From contig KN834773.1 of the NCBI GenBank assembly GCA_000827265.1, positions 548,541 through 612,540 on the forward strand: 64,000 bases of DNA, in the 5' to 3' direction. The translations under genes were made by a program, and so were the position numbers. Position 1 is the stretch's first letter, and each line of letters begins with the position of its first letter. Below, piece by piece: positions 45,846 through 56,443 of the stretch. Under the pieces are notes generated by a model. The model was not told where the DNA came from. It ran no database searches and worked only from the letters and a program-made list of their open reading frames with translations. This stretch comes from Collybiopsis luxurians FD-317 M1 (taxonomy: Eukaryota; Basidiomycota; Agaricomycetes; Agaricales; Omphalotaceae).

Positions 45846-46825
45846 ATGTTTTCCTTTCCATCTAACATCGAAGTGCCCTCCTGGCTCGCTGCTCTGGTAA
45901 TCACGGCAATAGTAGGTTACTACGCGCTTGGACAATGGATTCGCAGACCCAAGAATACCAGCGAGGCCGCTGAGTTAGTATCTCGAATATCTATCTCTCC
46001 AAACTCGCTGCTCATAAAGCTCATAAACAGGTCTCGCAGACCGGAGAAAACAGCTGAGGAACACCAGGCAATTCCGACGCCTTCCTCTGAAACTCGAAAC
46101 TTATCGGTACTGACTCAGCAACCTGCAAACGCAGGTAAGCTCTTCCAGTCTCTGTGCGTTACGATGCTGATCCTATGTATCTTGTAGGCGAAGGCAAGAT
46201 TAGAAAAAATGATTCTGATGCGGTTGTCAAAGTTAGTGAATAGTGTTTTACATTTGATGAGAGCTGAACAAGGTATACCTTATCCTTATAGCAAAAAGCA
46301 GTCGGTGAGTAACTCGTTAGATTCGAGTAGAATGGCTGGTGATTCGAAACCCTCGCCCTCTAGATACTGTCAATATGATTGTGGATCGTTTGCAAGCACC
46401 GGCAAAAGTTCCAACGCAATCTATCTCAGAACCGAGCGTACTCGAAGGGGCCTCAGGGGTCAGGTTCATCGGTGCCCGTGTGGGTCAGGGTGCCTTCACT
46501 GCCGTGGCAGGTGATATGGTCATTGGATACGATGGTGATACATCGCTAGGTAAGTGCGGCATCTGTGGTAGATGATTCAACGAGCTGACGAGACACCTTT
46601 TATATCTGTGTAGAACCATCGGATACTTCTGAAATCGCGGATTACACAGTCGCAGCACCTAGGGCCCTCAGAGGCGTTCGCGACATGGTGGTTGCGAATT
46701 CAGAGGTACAAGGAGGGGCGTTCACTGCGGTAGCCGGAGACGCGCGCATCAGTTTGCGCGAACAACGTAGGGAAGCGCCCCCACTTTATTCAGAGGTCAG
46801 TCAAGGGCAAAAATTAGTGGCTTAA
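45846..46825 (+). CDS. GAFSAV-motif protein 5 duplicate with membrane helix
   Basis: Six exons join from ATG 45846 (45804 is an in-frame alternative) to TAA 46823-46825, matching the gene at 39982 exon by exon. The N-terminus MFSFPSNIEVPSWLAALVIT continues AIVGYYALGQWIRRPKNTSE, again a membrane helix followed by basic residues. Motifs: VLEGASGVRFIGARVGQGAF then TAVAGDMVIGY, and LRGVRDMVVANSEVQGGAFT then AVAGDARI. The last two exons are almost identical in DNA to those at 40500-40951, while exons 1-3 differ widely. That unevenness suggests gene conversion or selection on the motif part. The frame is open, unlike the neighbouring pseudogene that came with the same duplication. Confidence 0.8.
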
Positions 46826-47960
46826 TAGTCGAAGCGCTTGCCGTCATCGGGCCTTGACTCACAGGGAACGATGCCAAAACCCACAGTGAAGCAATAGAAC
46901 ATTTGCATGATTTTTTATCGATAATTTTTGTTGTTGTACTTTTAGATTGTCGTCGCAAATAGAAAGGAATACTGGTTGGCAGATTTGCCCAAACGATGTA
47001 CATATTGGAAGAGTTCGAACAAAGCTCGGCGGCCCGTCGGGCGGGCGCTTGGAAGGCGCTATTCCCACGGATTACACGTCACTGTTTGTTTTCATCTTCC
47101 TGGACTTCGCTGTCGATTTCTACATTACCAGAATTGCACGGAACCGAAAACGCTGTGATATCTAGGGTCCTCATTCTGACTCTAACGGTCCCGACGTGGT
47201 CGTCGGGCATCTGCAGCCCATCGATGCAGTAATGTTGATGCAGTGATTGCGATGAAACTGTTTTGTTCGATACCAAGCCTGCAAGCCTCGGCAAAGATCT
47301 TCATACGGCGGTGGGAGGAGAAGGGATCAATTGCTGCAAGGCAGTCGAGTTGTGTGCGCACTTAGAACGTCTGAACTCCCAGATCCCGTAAGTCAGCTCT
47401 TCAAAATTAGCGGATACCTCAGTTGCAAATAGCCTACTACAATGCATCTCCAATGTTTTCTCCGCTCTTCCGCCGACCTATTTTCGTGAATCTCACCCTA
47501 ACAGCATGCATGCGGGCTTTTGTCCATAGACAGCAAAAATCCCGCTCAAGAAAGCGCCTAGGCGCCCTCAGATTTGGGCGCTTAAAGTCATATCAATGAC
47601 ACATAGATGACACATGTCGGGACCGACACTCGGTCCCGTCCTGCGTTTCCCTAAAATAGTATAGCAGCATATGAAGGGCGGCTTCTGGTCCTTTTTTATC
47701 TGATCTTGCGTAAATTTTACTGATGGATTGACCCACAAACTACCCAACTTGGATAAATTTGCGCGACACGAGGCGCATCGTTTGACAGCCCGCCTCCCAC
47801 CGCCCTACCGACGCTTTCTCATTGGCTAAAGGCGTCGTTTATGGCGGTAAACATGTCAGGGTATAAGAAATGACTCGCTCATCGTGTTTCCCTAGCTAAC
47901 TTTCCCTCCCAACCTTCCCGCCCGTCCACGTTTTGGACCAAAATTCTACAATTTTTGACA
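46826..47960. other. Spacer and promoter of the DUF6699 gene
   Basis: Matches 40952-41225 at first (ACGATGTAxATxTTGGAAGA, CACGGATTxCACGTCAC), then unique sequence. 47808-47936, immediately before the start at 47961, is the block copied at 41399-41527; it has TATAAGAAATG-like and CT-rich leader sequence. Confidence 0.5.
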
Positions 47961-48795
47961 ATGTCGTCTTCTCACTACTCTAAATCCGCCCATTCCGCCC
48001 GCTCTCACGGAGATTCCGAAGTCGAGTCCTGGGGTACCGTCTACTCTGGATCACGTACCCCGACACCGACCCACTCTGCCGTGCCGCCAAATGCATACGC
48101 CCATCGATCCAATGCGTCATACCCCTCCCCACATTACGGGCCGTCCTCATCGTTCGGCGGATTCTCGCCCTCATACTCTCAGACACCTGGAACACCGTAT
48201 CTGGGCTCAGTTTCACTACCCCAGCAATATTGCGTTTCGCCTGTAACTCCTTCAGGACCCCATTTACTTTCTGTTCCTCTCCCGGCTGGTGAGTACAAGT
48301 CCGTGCTGCTTACGTTACTTCTTCATTCTTACCAGCTGGGTTTTAGAATCTGCCATTAATCCTCTCTTAAAATATCCCCCAAAAGCGGTTTTCAACGTCA
48401 CTTATTCATGCAGCTCAATTGCTTTTCGCGATGGCCTTACTTCTAATGATGTCGCCGTGTTTCCCCCAGTGCATTCGATGGTCATTGTCCTATCTATCTG
48501 TCATGCCAAAAAATTTACCGTGACCTCTTCCTCCCCTAACGGTGTAACTGTACATGATATATTGATCGCTATTTCCAAGTGTATGTTCTCTGCTCCTCAG
48601 CCTTATGAACTTTCTTCATTGCATCCCAATATTGTTGCTCGCGGCAAGGCATCTCAGATGGCGAGAAGAAGAATGAACGATACCACCGGTCTAAGGTGGC
48701 TAGACTTTCTCGGAGACTGTGTCTACTTTGGAGGTCTGGTCAAAACTCCCAGCGGCTCGTACGAGGTCGGTTTCGTCCCTACCCCTCTGGCATAA
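47961..48795 (+). CDS. DUF6699-type protein
   Basis: Two exons from ATG 47961 to TAA 48793-48795, joined by an intron with GTGAGT at 48291 and acceptor at 48347. The N-terminal half is Ser/Pro/Tyr-rich and probably disordered (MSSSHYSKSAHSARSHGDSE, TPGTPYLGSVSLPQQY). The C-terminal half fits the mushroom DUF6699 layout: INPLLKYPPKAVFNVTY, a VFPPVHSMVIVLSICHAKKF strand pair, VTVHDILIAISKCM, and a tail RRMNDTTGLRWLDFLGDCVY with FGGLVKT. About 255 residues. The biochemical role of this family is unknown. It lies inside the motif-gene array and has its own promoter block duplicated 6.4 kb upstream. Confidence 0.75.
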
Positions 48796-49778
48796 GCGTC
48801 CGCGCAAGCCGATGGACGTTACGCATTTTTGGTTTCTATCTTCCTTATCATCTTCTTATCACACGGCTGTTCTGTCTTCTGATCCTGTGACTTCTCCCGC
48901 GACTACTTTACGTCTTTCCTTTTTTTCAGAACCTTACAACCCTGTTTCACAATTGCTGTATCTCATTTTTTTCGGACTCTGTAGCTATCCCTCTTCATTG
49001 TAGCATACCGTAACCTGTCATGTATTGAAACATTTGTTGCTTTGCGGTCTCTTGCACTAAATTCGAGTAATTTCCTTGGTTGTCATAAATATCTCTCTGG
49101 ACCTTTTGTTTTTTATTTTCTTCGCAGAAATCTTGATACCTCTGAATTTATTATGCAAATCGTGATTGAGAAGAGATAGGCACTCATGTCGCCGTTGGCT
49201 ACAGGTATACACGAACTTGCGTTATCCCGTCTTCTCCTTGTGCGTTGTACTTACCCGAATTTCGGCCCCCCTTAAACTCCTCTACTTACTAGGAGCCGAT
49301 TCTGAGTAGCGACTTTCATGAGATATCAAGCTTCGAAGGGCGTCTCGAAAATGTTCCAAGGGCGATCGGGTTTCCCACCGGAAGCTATCGGTGGACTTTG
49401 CAGCGCGCGAATGATTGATGATTACTAGGTAGTACCATCGGTGAAGCATGTCTGCGAGGCTACGACTCGGAAACTGTCCCGACGAACAGATTCAGATCTT
49501 GATATTCTTGTCGGCTAGCTTTTCAGACCCTCGGGGTGTCACGATGAAGCCCCTTTTTTTATACATACAAACTACAGTTTGTTGCGGTGCGTGGGCGCGA
49601 GTGGGAAGACGGAACTAACCTTTCGAAGCCCAGTTCAGAAGATGAACTGGGGGAAATAGTTTACGTTTGTAGCTATGTAAGCAATGAATATTGAATAGTA
49701 TTTGGATGATTGAACATCAGTGACAGTTGAGTACATTGTCTACCATCTGTTCTACTCGGCTCATCTCTTTGACGAACA
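48796..49778. other. Intergenic stretch
   Basis: T-rich 3' flank of the DUF6699 gene followed by unique non-coding sequence and, near 49700, the leader of the next gene. No gene seen. Confidence 0.4.
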
Positions 49779-51098
49779 ATGCCTAAAGACTACACAGAGA
49801 GAGAGAAGGTACATCTTTCGTCCACACGTCAACGCACGTACGCTCCATACGTACCCGAAGATTCGAGCCATAGCAGCTTGCGCCATGGACTCTTGTCTCC
49901 CGAAAGCCCATGGGAAAGGGGGGACACGGCACTTGCAATAGCCTTGCGACAGGCAAGCGTACCTCTTCGAGGTTGGTTTATTCCCTATGGCATCAACGCT
50001 CGGATTGTAGTAACCTTCCAATAAGCTGCACGGTACCTACAGTCCGAGGTCAGCAGGAACAAGCGCAGACGAATAGTAGAAGATGAAGACTCGGACGCGT
50101 ATGAAGAAGATGGCCGGAGTTTGAACGACAGAAACGATGACTCTGACGAAGATGGTACGTATGGACTCATACCGTTTGAAATGAAATTGAGATTAACTCT
50201 ACGTCCCTCACTGCTAGAGTACGTGACAATGAAGGTGACCAGGAGGGAGCGGCAAGAAATTCTTCAGCGCAGAGAAGAGCGAGGTGTGTGCTCCTCGTAA
50301 CGAATGATACTATTGTGGTCTTTACCAAGTTATATGCGGGTAGCACCTCGTCAAAGCGACGACTTCTTCGATGAACGAAGCTACAAAAGGAGCGAACGGG
50401 ATGGTATGTCCCAGTAATCTTGTCCCTCACACGTACCCACAGCTCATCTTGAGTGTTTAGAAGCGCGTCGGTATCGAGACCAAAGGCGAGAACGTGCTGC
50501 TAACAGCGGTGTTAGTATGCTTAGCAATGCTCGTGGTGTCACTATCAACGGGGGAAGTATGTCGGTCGTCGGTCGTGATCAAACAATCAGTATGCTAGAT
50601 GCTGTCTGCTCGCAGAGACGTTGCTCTCACACTTGCTTAATCAGTTGAAACCATCGACGAAGGGAATCCTCGCCAACCGGAAGCCAGGGCAACGAGATTT
50701 CAAAGTCCTATAATGTCGGACAGAAACGAACGAAAAGGTTATTTGGTGTTACTGAATTGCCGCTGAATCTACCTCTCATCTTTGAAACGTATCCTTCCTA
50801 GCCAAGGGCTTCCCGAAATTAAATGGAACTGGCAGAACAGGACTTCGAGACGACTCACCTGAATGTCTCACATCGCCTATGGGTACGGAGATCTCTGCAT
50901 GCGTCACAGAGGACGTTCGAATTAGTGGAGGAAGGACTTCAGCGGTGCATAGAAATCAAACTACGAGTGAGTTGATTTACGATGGTATCAGGCCACAGTC
51001 CTCATTATGATTTTTTATTAGGGATTACCCGACCAATGCTCAATCGATGGGGCACAGGCAACCTTCCGACTCCCCCTTCAGAGGGCTACTACTATTAG
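49779..51098 (+). CDS. GAFSAV-motif protein 6 (two diverged motifs)
   Basis: Exons join from ATG 49779 (MPKDYTEREKVHLSSTRQRT) to TAG 51096-51098. The first junction seems to use a GC donor (CAG|GCAAGC at 49950) with acceptor before 50041, giving SEVSRNKRRRIVEDEDSDAY, a nuclear-localisation-like basic patch next to acidic residues. All later introns are phase 1. Charged exons follow (VTRRERQEILQRREER, PRQSDDFFDERSYKRSE, ARRYRDQRRERAANSG). Motif 1 is VSMLSNARGVTINGGSMSVV then GRDQTI, motif 2 is EISACVTEDVRISGGRTSAV then HRNQTT. The end is Pro/Tyr-rich (PTPPSEGYYY). The motifs here are the G-G-x-x-S-x-V-x-R-x-Q form. About 280 residues. Confidence 0.75.
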
Positions 51099-51735
51099 TG
51101 GTACTGCCGTTTCCAGACTCTCTTCGCGTCGGTCTGGAATGCTTACAGATAAATTCCAAAGTTTAAGTGTAGAACAACCTCAACCCAACTTGTTCTTTAT
51201 TTTAGGCCACCCGGTGCTCAAACGAAAGACTATCAAAAGAATTGTCGTCCGTTTTGTTGACCCTGGTCTCCAGCACCTGCTCTTCTTTACGAAAGATGAG
51301 TAGCTCTACGAGCTAGCTCAACTATGCTCTTAATAGGAGCCAATTAATCACTTCCATTGACGGACTTTCCGAAGGCTGAGGATCTGAAGAGTCTACTTCT
51401 TCCGCTTTTCAATAGTCGATGGCTATACTTAATGAATTCCTCCGTCTAGACCGCTTTGTTCATGTACTTTGTTATGTGTACAGTAATGTACCTGAAGCCT
51501 TTCATTTCGCTGCAACGGACAATGGCGAACCCGAACATTGCCTTGCTGGTTTCGGTCTTACATATGATATTCATTTCAGCGTAAGCGTTCACACAGAAGC
51601 TAAGCTGTTGTACACGTGTTGGCGGTGGTTAGGACGGATTAAGGGAAAAATCAGCACCGCTTGGTCCTGTAGAGCTTTGTATTAAAATAAGGCGGCTGCT
51701 CGTCTTGTGATATTTTCAACTTTTCCCTTCTCACA
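51099..51735. other. Spacer
   Basis: 3' flank of one motif gene and promoter of the next. A short plus-strand frame at 51419-51685 is not convincing. Confidence 0.35.
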
Positions 51736-52949
51736 ATGGACTCGAGGCAAAGATGGTCGGCAGACGATGAAGAATTTTCTTTCGATGGTCCTCCAGGTCG
51801 ACCAGATCACAGAATGATGGTCCCAGCTCAAAAGTGGGTCGCATGAAATGCATTTTCGCCTGTCAATAATTGATCAAACATATCAATAGCTCTCAGCGAT
51901 CGCTTGCACCGGGAGGTGGACGAGGACGAGGATGGAGGGGCAATGACGCTTTTGAATACGGTCAGTAGCCACTAAAAAAACTGAGAGTGCCTGTCTCTGA
52001 TTTTCCAAAATGTGTAGATGTTGTAGATGTGTCCATTTCGTATGAGGAGTTGGAAATGCTCAGGCTGCTTAAAAGATACAGAAGCAAGTTCTCTGCTCGT
52101 TCAAATTGTATTCGTTACACTAAAATTTTTTATTTTAGTCAACCGTGTCGCACAGCTGCAACAACTGATAGAGTCTGGCTACGAAGATAAACCGCAAGTC
52201 GCTGTTTCTGGAGCGAACGCATTTGCCCTCGCGAGTGGATTTTCGATTAGTGGAGGGAATTTCTCGGTATCAGGGAGAGATCAGCATGTAATCAGTACGT
52301 CCCCTCCGCTCAGATTCGTGCTTGTGCTAACTGGGCTTATTATCCTATCTAGCAACTCGCACAGGGAATGCTGGTATGATGGAATCGCGGGAAGAAAACG
52401 CCATGTTTCTCGAAAACTCTGGTGCTGCTAATGCACCGCGCATTGAGGGTAGCCGCTCTTCGCAACGTCAGTCCGAGATCACCTACTTGCCTCGCTTTAT
52501 TGCTCGTCCTTAGCCAAATTTTTCCTCGACATAGATCTTATCGCAAACCAGCCTGAAAACGCATATCCCACTACACGGCAACTGGAATACTCCTCTTCAG
52601 AAGCTGGACCAATTTCGCACTACAATGCTCCAGGTTAGTACAAGTCAGTTCCTTCCAAAACAAACGCTATATCCACTCACCTTGCACCGGCTGCATTTAA
52701 GCCTCTCGGAATCCGTTCGCTAACTACGTACGTGCCCCTCAATCTCTTGAGAATGAAAGATATTCTTCCGACATTGCTCCGTTTCAAAGAACTTTGCCTC
52801 GTAGACCGGTGACCATCGAGGGGCCTAGTGTCTTGGCCAACGCGAACCAATTTGTTTTTGACAAGGGGGTGGACATTCACCCTGGGGCTTTATCCGCTGT
52901 TGGCCGCAATCAAATCATATACGAGCAAGAGCCGGAAGAGGGAATATGA
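51736..52949 (+). CDS. GAFSAV-motif protein 7 (two motifs, RG-rich and helical N-terminus)
   Basis: Seven exons join from ATG 51736 (MDSRQRWSADDEEFSFDGPP) to TGA 52947-52949. Exon 2 has a GGGRGRGWRG patch. Exons 3-4 form a leucine-rich helix (YEELEMLRLLKRYRSKFSAL, NRVAQLQQLIESGYEDKPQV) followed by motif 1, ANAFALASGFSISGGNFSVS then GRDQHVI. After two linker exons (RTGNAGMMESREENAMFLEN; LIANQPENAYPTTRQLEYSS), the last exon gives VTIEGPSVLANANQFVFDKG then VDIHPGALSAVGRNQIIYEQ, motif 2, and an acidic end. The motif-1 exon has a 40-nt upstream intron, shorter than usual. Nearly all introns are phase 1. About 280 residues. This is the right edge of the array. Confidence 0.75.
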
Positions 52950-53474
52950 AGGGACGTCAAAACTTGCAAGCTTGGAGTGCTTTACTCGATAATTATGTTT
53001 GTTGTCAGTCGAACTAGTCGTCCGGACAGTTTTAATACCAGTATCTTGGCCTTTCACATGTTGCGCGTCAAAGTAAGCACCTCGACTGAGCTGTACAAAT
53101 ATGGGTATTTACCTAAACGGGAAAGGATCCCGGATCTAATATATTTCTTTGACAAGGTGAACGGCGTCGAATTCCTATTTCTGTCCACAACGAGCGCTCA
53201 CACTACGCAGGCCAGTGACCCGCAGGCTGGACCGAAATATTAACCCTGAATTGCCGGCGACGTCTCGGTGCACGTAAAGCTGCTGAACTTAGATGCTCCA
53301 GATGCTCAGCGAATCTAAAATCTTCGCATTTGAGCGCGTCGGTTTTAATTTCAGACTCCGACGCGTCGCGACACGCCATTGTCACGTGACTTTACCTCGG
53401 CGTGTCTCGGCGACTACTGTGACCTGAGGCCTGAGTAATCATTTTATTTCTCAACCACCACTGCCGCTTCGAAA
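52950..53474. other. Spacer and promoter of the DUF2461 gene
   Basis: No gene seen. A TGTCACGTGACT palindrome-like site at about 53380 lies 90 bp before the start codon at 53475 and may be an E-box type regulatory site. Confidence 0.4.
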
Positions 53475-55365
53475 ATGGCCGCAGGTGCTGCATCCCAAAA
53501 TGCTCGTCGTTCTTCAAGACATTTCACTGAGCCAAGCTCCAGCGCGCCCACCAAAACTAGGTCAAAACGTGCTTCCGGTGGCCGCAGTCGAAGAACTGCT
53601 GCTGAAACTGACGATGAAGACGCTGAAGATCACGATGAAGGCGACTTAGAAGACTCCGAGGAAGAACAGGTGGCTTCTAGACCGGTAAAAAGGCGGGGGA
53701 AGGCCAAAACTCGAGACCGAGACTACGATAGCGACGCGTTGGATGAAGACTCGGATTTTGATGCGAGCGAAGAGGAAGACAAAAAGTCCAAAACCGCCAA
53801 GAGGAAACGAGAAAACGGGCCAGGAAAGGCGAGAAAGACATCTTCACCGCGTAAAAGGCGACGAAAGCTGGACGAAGAAGAAGACGACGATGACGTCGAG
53901 CTAAAAGAGGGGCAGGAGGTGGTCGGGGTGGTCGTGCAGGCTCCTAAATCTGGGAGAGGTTTGTGTTAATCTAATGTATCATGTTTCTGTGCCGCTGACT
54001 TGTTACCAGTCCCTCCCGGCCAAGTATCCCAGAACACGTTGGACTTTTTGCAAAAACTTGCTGACCCAAAATGTAATGATCGAGAATGGTACGCGACAGC
54101 TGTATCGATTTGTTTATTTGACCAATCTGGACGCTTTACAGGTTCAAGCTACACGGTAATATCACTTCTGACTTTGTGAATTGCATGAGTTCAGACATTA
54201 CATGATAGAACCTGTATACCGACTTGCTGAGAAGGAGTTCAAGGACTTTATTGAAGAGTTCACGGAAACCCTCTCTGAAGTGGATCCACACGTGCCAATT
54301 CTTCCTCCAAAAGGTACTTCTTTCTCGAGATTCTCTACGTTCCCCCACTAATCGCCCACAGACGTGATCCATCGTATTTATCGTGACGTGAGTTCTGTTC
54401 GCCGTTTTTGCCTATTTCTGCATAATAAATCAAGTTTAGATTCGGTTCAGCAACGATAAGACACCTTATAAGAGGAACTTTTGCGCTAGCTTGTCCCGGA
54501 GTGGTAGGAAGGGCATTTTTGCGTGTTGTAAGTCTTTTTCATTCTGGAAAGTTACCCTTTGACTAAGATAGCTTCCGACAGACCATGTGTAAGCTCCATA
54601 TTCTATCGTGCAGTGACTGGTCTGGCTTTCTAACATTCGACTCCTGTGCACCATCCAGCTCTAGTAAGCACTACACCTGTGTGGTTTGCCAAACTACGCT
54701 AATCTGGATATTCATTCTCAGTTCAACCAGGCGGTCAAAGCCTTCTTGCTGCGGGTACGTGGTGTCCGGGTAAGAATGAACTAGCCACTATTCGGTGCGT
54801 AAATCATTATTTTGGGTTACCCTGTCCTCAGTTTGAGGATATAGATCCAACATTGCCCGCTCCTCGGATCGACTGCGGCAGATCATCTCCGACCCAGAGT
54901 TTGTCAATGCTTTTGGTGAACCCAAGCCAATGAAAAATGGAGGCCGAAGCAGTATTTTCGGTCGAGACGACGAGTTGAAAGTCGCACCCAAAGGTTTTGA
55001 CAAGGATCACAAGTAAGAGACTTGCATATTCTCCCTATTGCCTCCTGTGTTCATACGTTGCAGGGACATCGATCTCCTCAAGCTCCGTACATTTGCGGTC
55101 ATTCATTAGTGAGATTCTTGGCGCTGCTTGGACTCTTTCAGCACCATAGCCTGACTCCGACTCGTTCGTTCTAGTTTCAAAGACTCTGACGTGCTGGATC
55201 CCAATTTCAAAACTAAACTAGGCGAGATCGCCGCTGTAGCACGACCATTTGTTCGATGGTGAGTAACAGTCGAGCCTTTTCCCATCAACCTATTCAACGA
55301 AAGTGTACAGCATGAACGACCTGATGACTCTCCAAGACCAGGGCGACGATGGGAATGAAGAGTAG
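53475..55365 (+). CDS. DUF2461-domain protein with acidic/basic N-terminus
   Basis: Exons join from ATG 53475 to TAG 55363-55365. Exon 1 (about 160 residues) is highly charged, with acidic clusters (ETDDEDAEDHDEGDLEDSEE) and several basic nuclear-localisation-like patches (KRRGKAKTRDRD, SPRKRRRKLDEEE). Later exons carry the conserved domain: VPPGQVSQNTLDFLQKLADP then CNDREW, YRLAEKEFKDFIEEFTETL, IPILPPKDVIHRIYRD-type block, IRFSNDKTPYKRNFCASLSR, PGGQSLLAAGTWCPGKNELA-type block, NILRSSDRLRQIISDPEFVN and FKTKLGEIAAVARPFVRCMN. The L-x-x-L-x-x-N-x-R-x-W and R-F-S-x-D-K-x-P-Y-K signatures are those of the TIGR02453/DUF2461 family, whose biochemical role is unknown. Likely nuclear. Intact. Confidence 0.85.
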
Positions 55366-55842
55366 GGAACACGATTGTTAGGCTAGTACTGCTGTGGATT
55401 TATTTTTGTATATATATATAGCTTTTGTCTCAATCGATTCTGTACCAAGGATCTCGGCGCACTGCCATTTTTTCTTGTGTGTACTGCGGAAACTGCAGTT
55501 CCTTCCTTCTATTCATTCATCGCACAGCTTCTAAGAGTAACAATTGGGCGAGGTACGATCTGCAAATAAGCTTCTACTGCCGGTCTTATTAACAAGTTGA
55601 GCTGTAATAGTCAATCTCGGTCAAAGCTGAGTATACGATAGTCAAAAGAACTGTCTAATTGATAGTAATACATAATACAACCCGGGTAGACTGAAAACGT
55701 GCAAGTGGGTATTGATTATTCTACAGTGTTACGCAGGGTATATATACGAAGAGATTGGAAGACATGCAAGGAAAAGGCATACTTGTAGTATTAAATGATT
55801 TGAAGTAATTGTAGGTCCGACATACGGAAATTACAAGACATC
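55366..55842. other. Convergent 3' region
   Basis: AT-rich 3' flanks of the DUF2461 gene and of the minus-strand gene that ends at 55843. A short TATATATATA run is at about 55409. Nothing else seen. Confidence 0.5.
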
Positions 55843-56443
55843 TTAAGACCTGTTGAACCAAGAGCGTCGCTTGGAAGATCCCGAACTCCTCGTACTTCCA
55901 CTCGGCGATTTATGTCTTCCCGATGCCCCCGAATGACTTGAAGGCGGAATCGATCGGGACTTTCTATGCGATGCAGGTTGTCCCGAGAGGTCCGGAACTT
56001 CAAGGTATTGTGGTGGCGGAAGCTCCGCTTCGTTCGTCGTCGTCGATGAGTTGGTGTTGGAAGGGGGAAGAACGACAATATTGACTACATCTCCTCTCAG
56101 CATCCTCGACACACAGGGTTTCCAAGCGCTTTTCGATATGCATACACTATGCCTGGTCCCCTGCGACATCGTAGTCACGGTGTAGAATGCTATCCGATCC
56201 CGCGACTCGCCCTTTTCGGTATAAGCTTTGAGGGAGGGGAATTCTTGGATTGCGAGATCTATGGCTTCCTAAAAGATAGGAAAAACGCATTCCGGTCATT
56301 TTCTGACTTTCTCAAGAGTGGCGGTCTACACTCACTTCGTAATCCAGGGGAGGAGTCACGTATACTAGTTTGTCTCCTAGACGGTAAGTAATAATTTCTG
56401 GAGGTGGTGGAAGGCCGGGAGAACTGCGAGGATATGAAGCCAT
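55843..56443 (-). CDS. Small conserved basidiomycete protein, unknown
   Basis: Two exons on the minus strand: ATG 56443 (MASYPRSSPGLPPPPEIITY then RLGDKLVYVTPPLDYE), a phase-0 intron (GTGAGT to TTTTAG, 56268-56334), and EAIDLAIQEFPSLKAYTEKG continuing RDRIAFYTVTTM, VCISKSAWKPCVSRMLRGDV and VNIVVLPP, then a Ser-rich tail ending RRSWFNRS at TAA 55843. About 180 residues. The folded part is the first 95 residues; the tail is Ser/Arg-rich and disordered. I have the impression this family is common in mushrooms but know no function. Confidence 0.75.
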
